A stretch of DNA of 5,616 nucleotides from Chloroflexota bacterium (GTDB lineage: Bacteria; Chloroflexota; Limnocylindria; Limnocylindrales; CSP1-4). Positions 5,168 to 5,616 of the stretch are shown piece by piece. How positions within the stretch are numbered: the first letter of the stretch is position 1; each line of letters begins with the position of its first letter. The notes beneath the pieces were generated by a model. The model did not search any database. It was given only the letters and a program-made list of their open reading frames with translations, and had not been told where the DNA came from. The position numbers and the translations under genes are program-made. The DNA is taken from contig JAJYDP010000358.1 of NCBI GenBank assembly GCA_021777365.1, positions 1 to 5,616 on the forward strand, read 5' to 3'.

Positions 5168-5616
5168 TGTCAGGGCGAGAGCCGGCGGCCGAGGGAGCGC
5201 CCGCCGACCTGGTTGGCCGGCCTGGCGGCGACACAGCGAGTCCCCCGCTCGTCACCGCGGTCGGCGGCGAGCGACTGGTGCCCGAGCCCGATCCGATCGC
5301 CCGCGACTACCTGTTGCTGGCGCTCCGACTCGACCAGCACGTCCCCGGGCTCGTCGACGGGTACTACGGGCCGCGCGACCTCAAGGCCCGCGTCGACATG
5401 GAGAACCTCCGTCCCCCCGGACGCCTGGCCGAGGACGCCGCGGCGCTGCGGGAGCGGGTGGCGGCGGAGATCGCCGAGCCGGGCCGGCGTCGCTGGCTCG
5501 ACCGGCAGCTCGTCGCGCTCGAGACGCTGGCGGCGCGCGAGGCCGGCAGCGTGCTCCCGTACGTTGAGGAGGTGACCCACTGCTTCGACGCGCCGCCGTC
5601 GCGTCTTCCGCCCGCG
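5167..5616 (+). CDS. Uncharacterised protein, N-terminal part (gene runs off the right edge)
   Basis: This frame has no stop before the window ends: 150 codons are present and more follow. ATG 5167 shares its A with the upstream stop (TGATG). In-frame GTG 5164 overlaps it as GTGA and has GGGGGAG (5149-5155) at 8 nt, against 11 nt for the ATG; the two choices differ by one residue. After a variable, Pro/Gly-rich leader (1-40), conserved-looking sequence begins: DPIARDYLLLALRLDQHVPG (42-61), LVDGYYGPRDLKARV (62-76), a helical stretch AEDAAALRERVAAEI (88-102), RRRWLDRQLVALETLAARE (108-126) and LPYVEEVTHCFD (130-141). I have an impression of similar N-termini in large hypothetical proteins of high-GC bacteria that may carry a metallopeptidase-type domain further on. 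No HExxH or other catalytic motif is visible in this part, so no function is assigned. Coding support is good from coupling and composition. Confidence 0.75.
   Translation, partial: MSGREPAAEGAPADLVGRPGGDTASPPLVTAVGGERLVPEPDPIARDYLLLALRLDQHVPGLVDGYYGPRDLKARVDMENLRPPGRLAEDAAALRERVAAEIAEPGRRRWLDRQLVALETLAAREAGSVLPYVEEVTHCFDAPPSRLPPA

Noticed and set aside
1..5616. CRISPR array, tRNA/rRNA, insertion sequence or attachment site
   Set aside because: There are no spaced repeats of CRISPR length, no tRNA-like cloverleaf, no terminal inverted repeats with a transposase or integrase, and coding genes fill nearly all of the window.

Overview
The window is GC-rich (by eye about 70%), compactly coded bacterial chromosome. 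It shows no mobile element, tRNA, rRNA, CRISPR array or phage gene. An F420-type luciferase-like oxidoreductase, GC-rich codon use, GTG starts, stop/start overlaps and a probable leaderless promoter point to a high-GC, F420-using lineage. A Chloroflexota group of the Limnocylindria type or an Actinomycetota fits best. This placement is inference; no marker gene is present.

Layout, left to right. (1) The 3' end of a KamA-family (lysine 2,3-aminomutase-like) radical SAM gene, plus strand, ending at 373. (2) An LLM-class F420-dependent oxidoreductase, plus strand, 482-1423, behind a short region with a -10-like element and a good Shine-Dalgarno. (3) A 66-bp convergent gap made largely of 10-bp tandem repeats. 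(4) A SirB1-family transglutaminase-like/TPR protein on the minus strand, 2386-1490. (5) A 136-bp divergent control region with back-to-back promoter candidates and a small dyad. (6) A two-gene plus-strand operon: an unrecognised 138-aa protein (2523-2939) coupled through a GTGA overlap to a class IV PLP aminotransferase (2936-3895). (7) A second plus-strand operon: dienelactone hydrolase (4010-4810), an unrecognised 115-aa protein (4820-5167), and an overlapping gene that stays open to the right edge (5167->5616).

The recognisable genes are metabolic or housekeeping: amino-acid chemistry (KamA-like, class IV aminotransferase), redox (LLM) and ester or lactone hydrolysis (DLH). They do not form one obvious pathway. 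The least understood parts are the three uncharacterised proteins (138 aa, 115 aa, and at least 150 aa). Each sits in a tightly coupled operon, two of them with the hydrolase and one with the aminotransferase. I see no clear evidence of a new defence, mobile or RNA-based system. The best leads are these coupled unknowns and the shared promoter-like elements.
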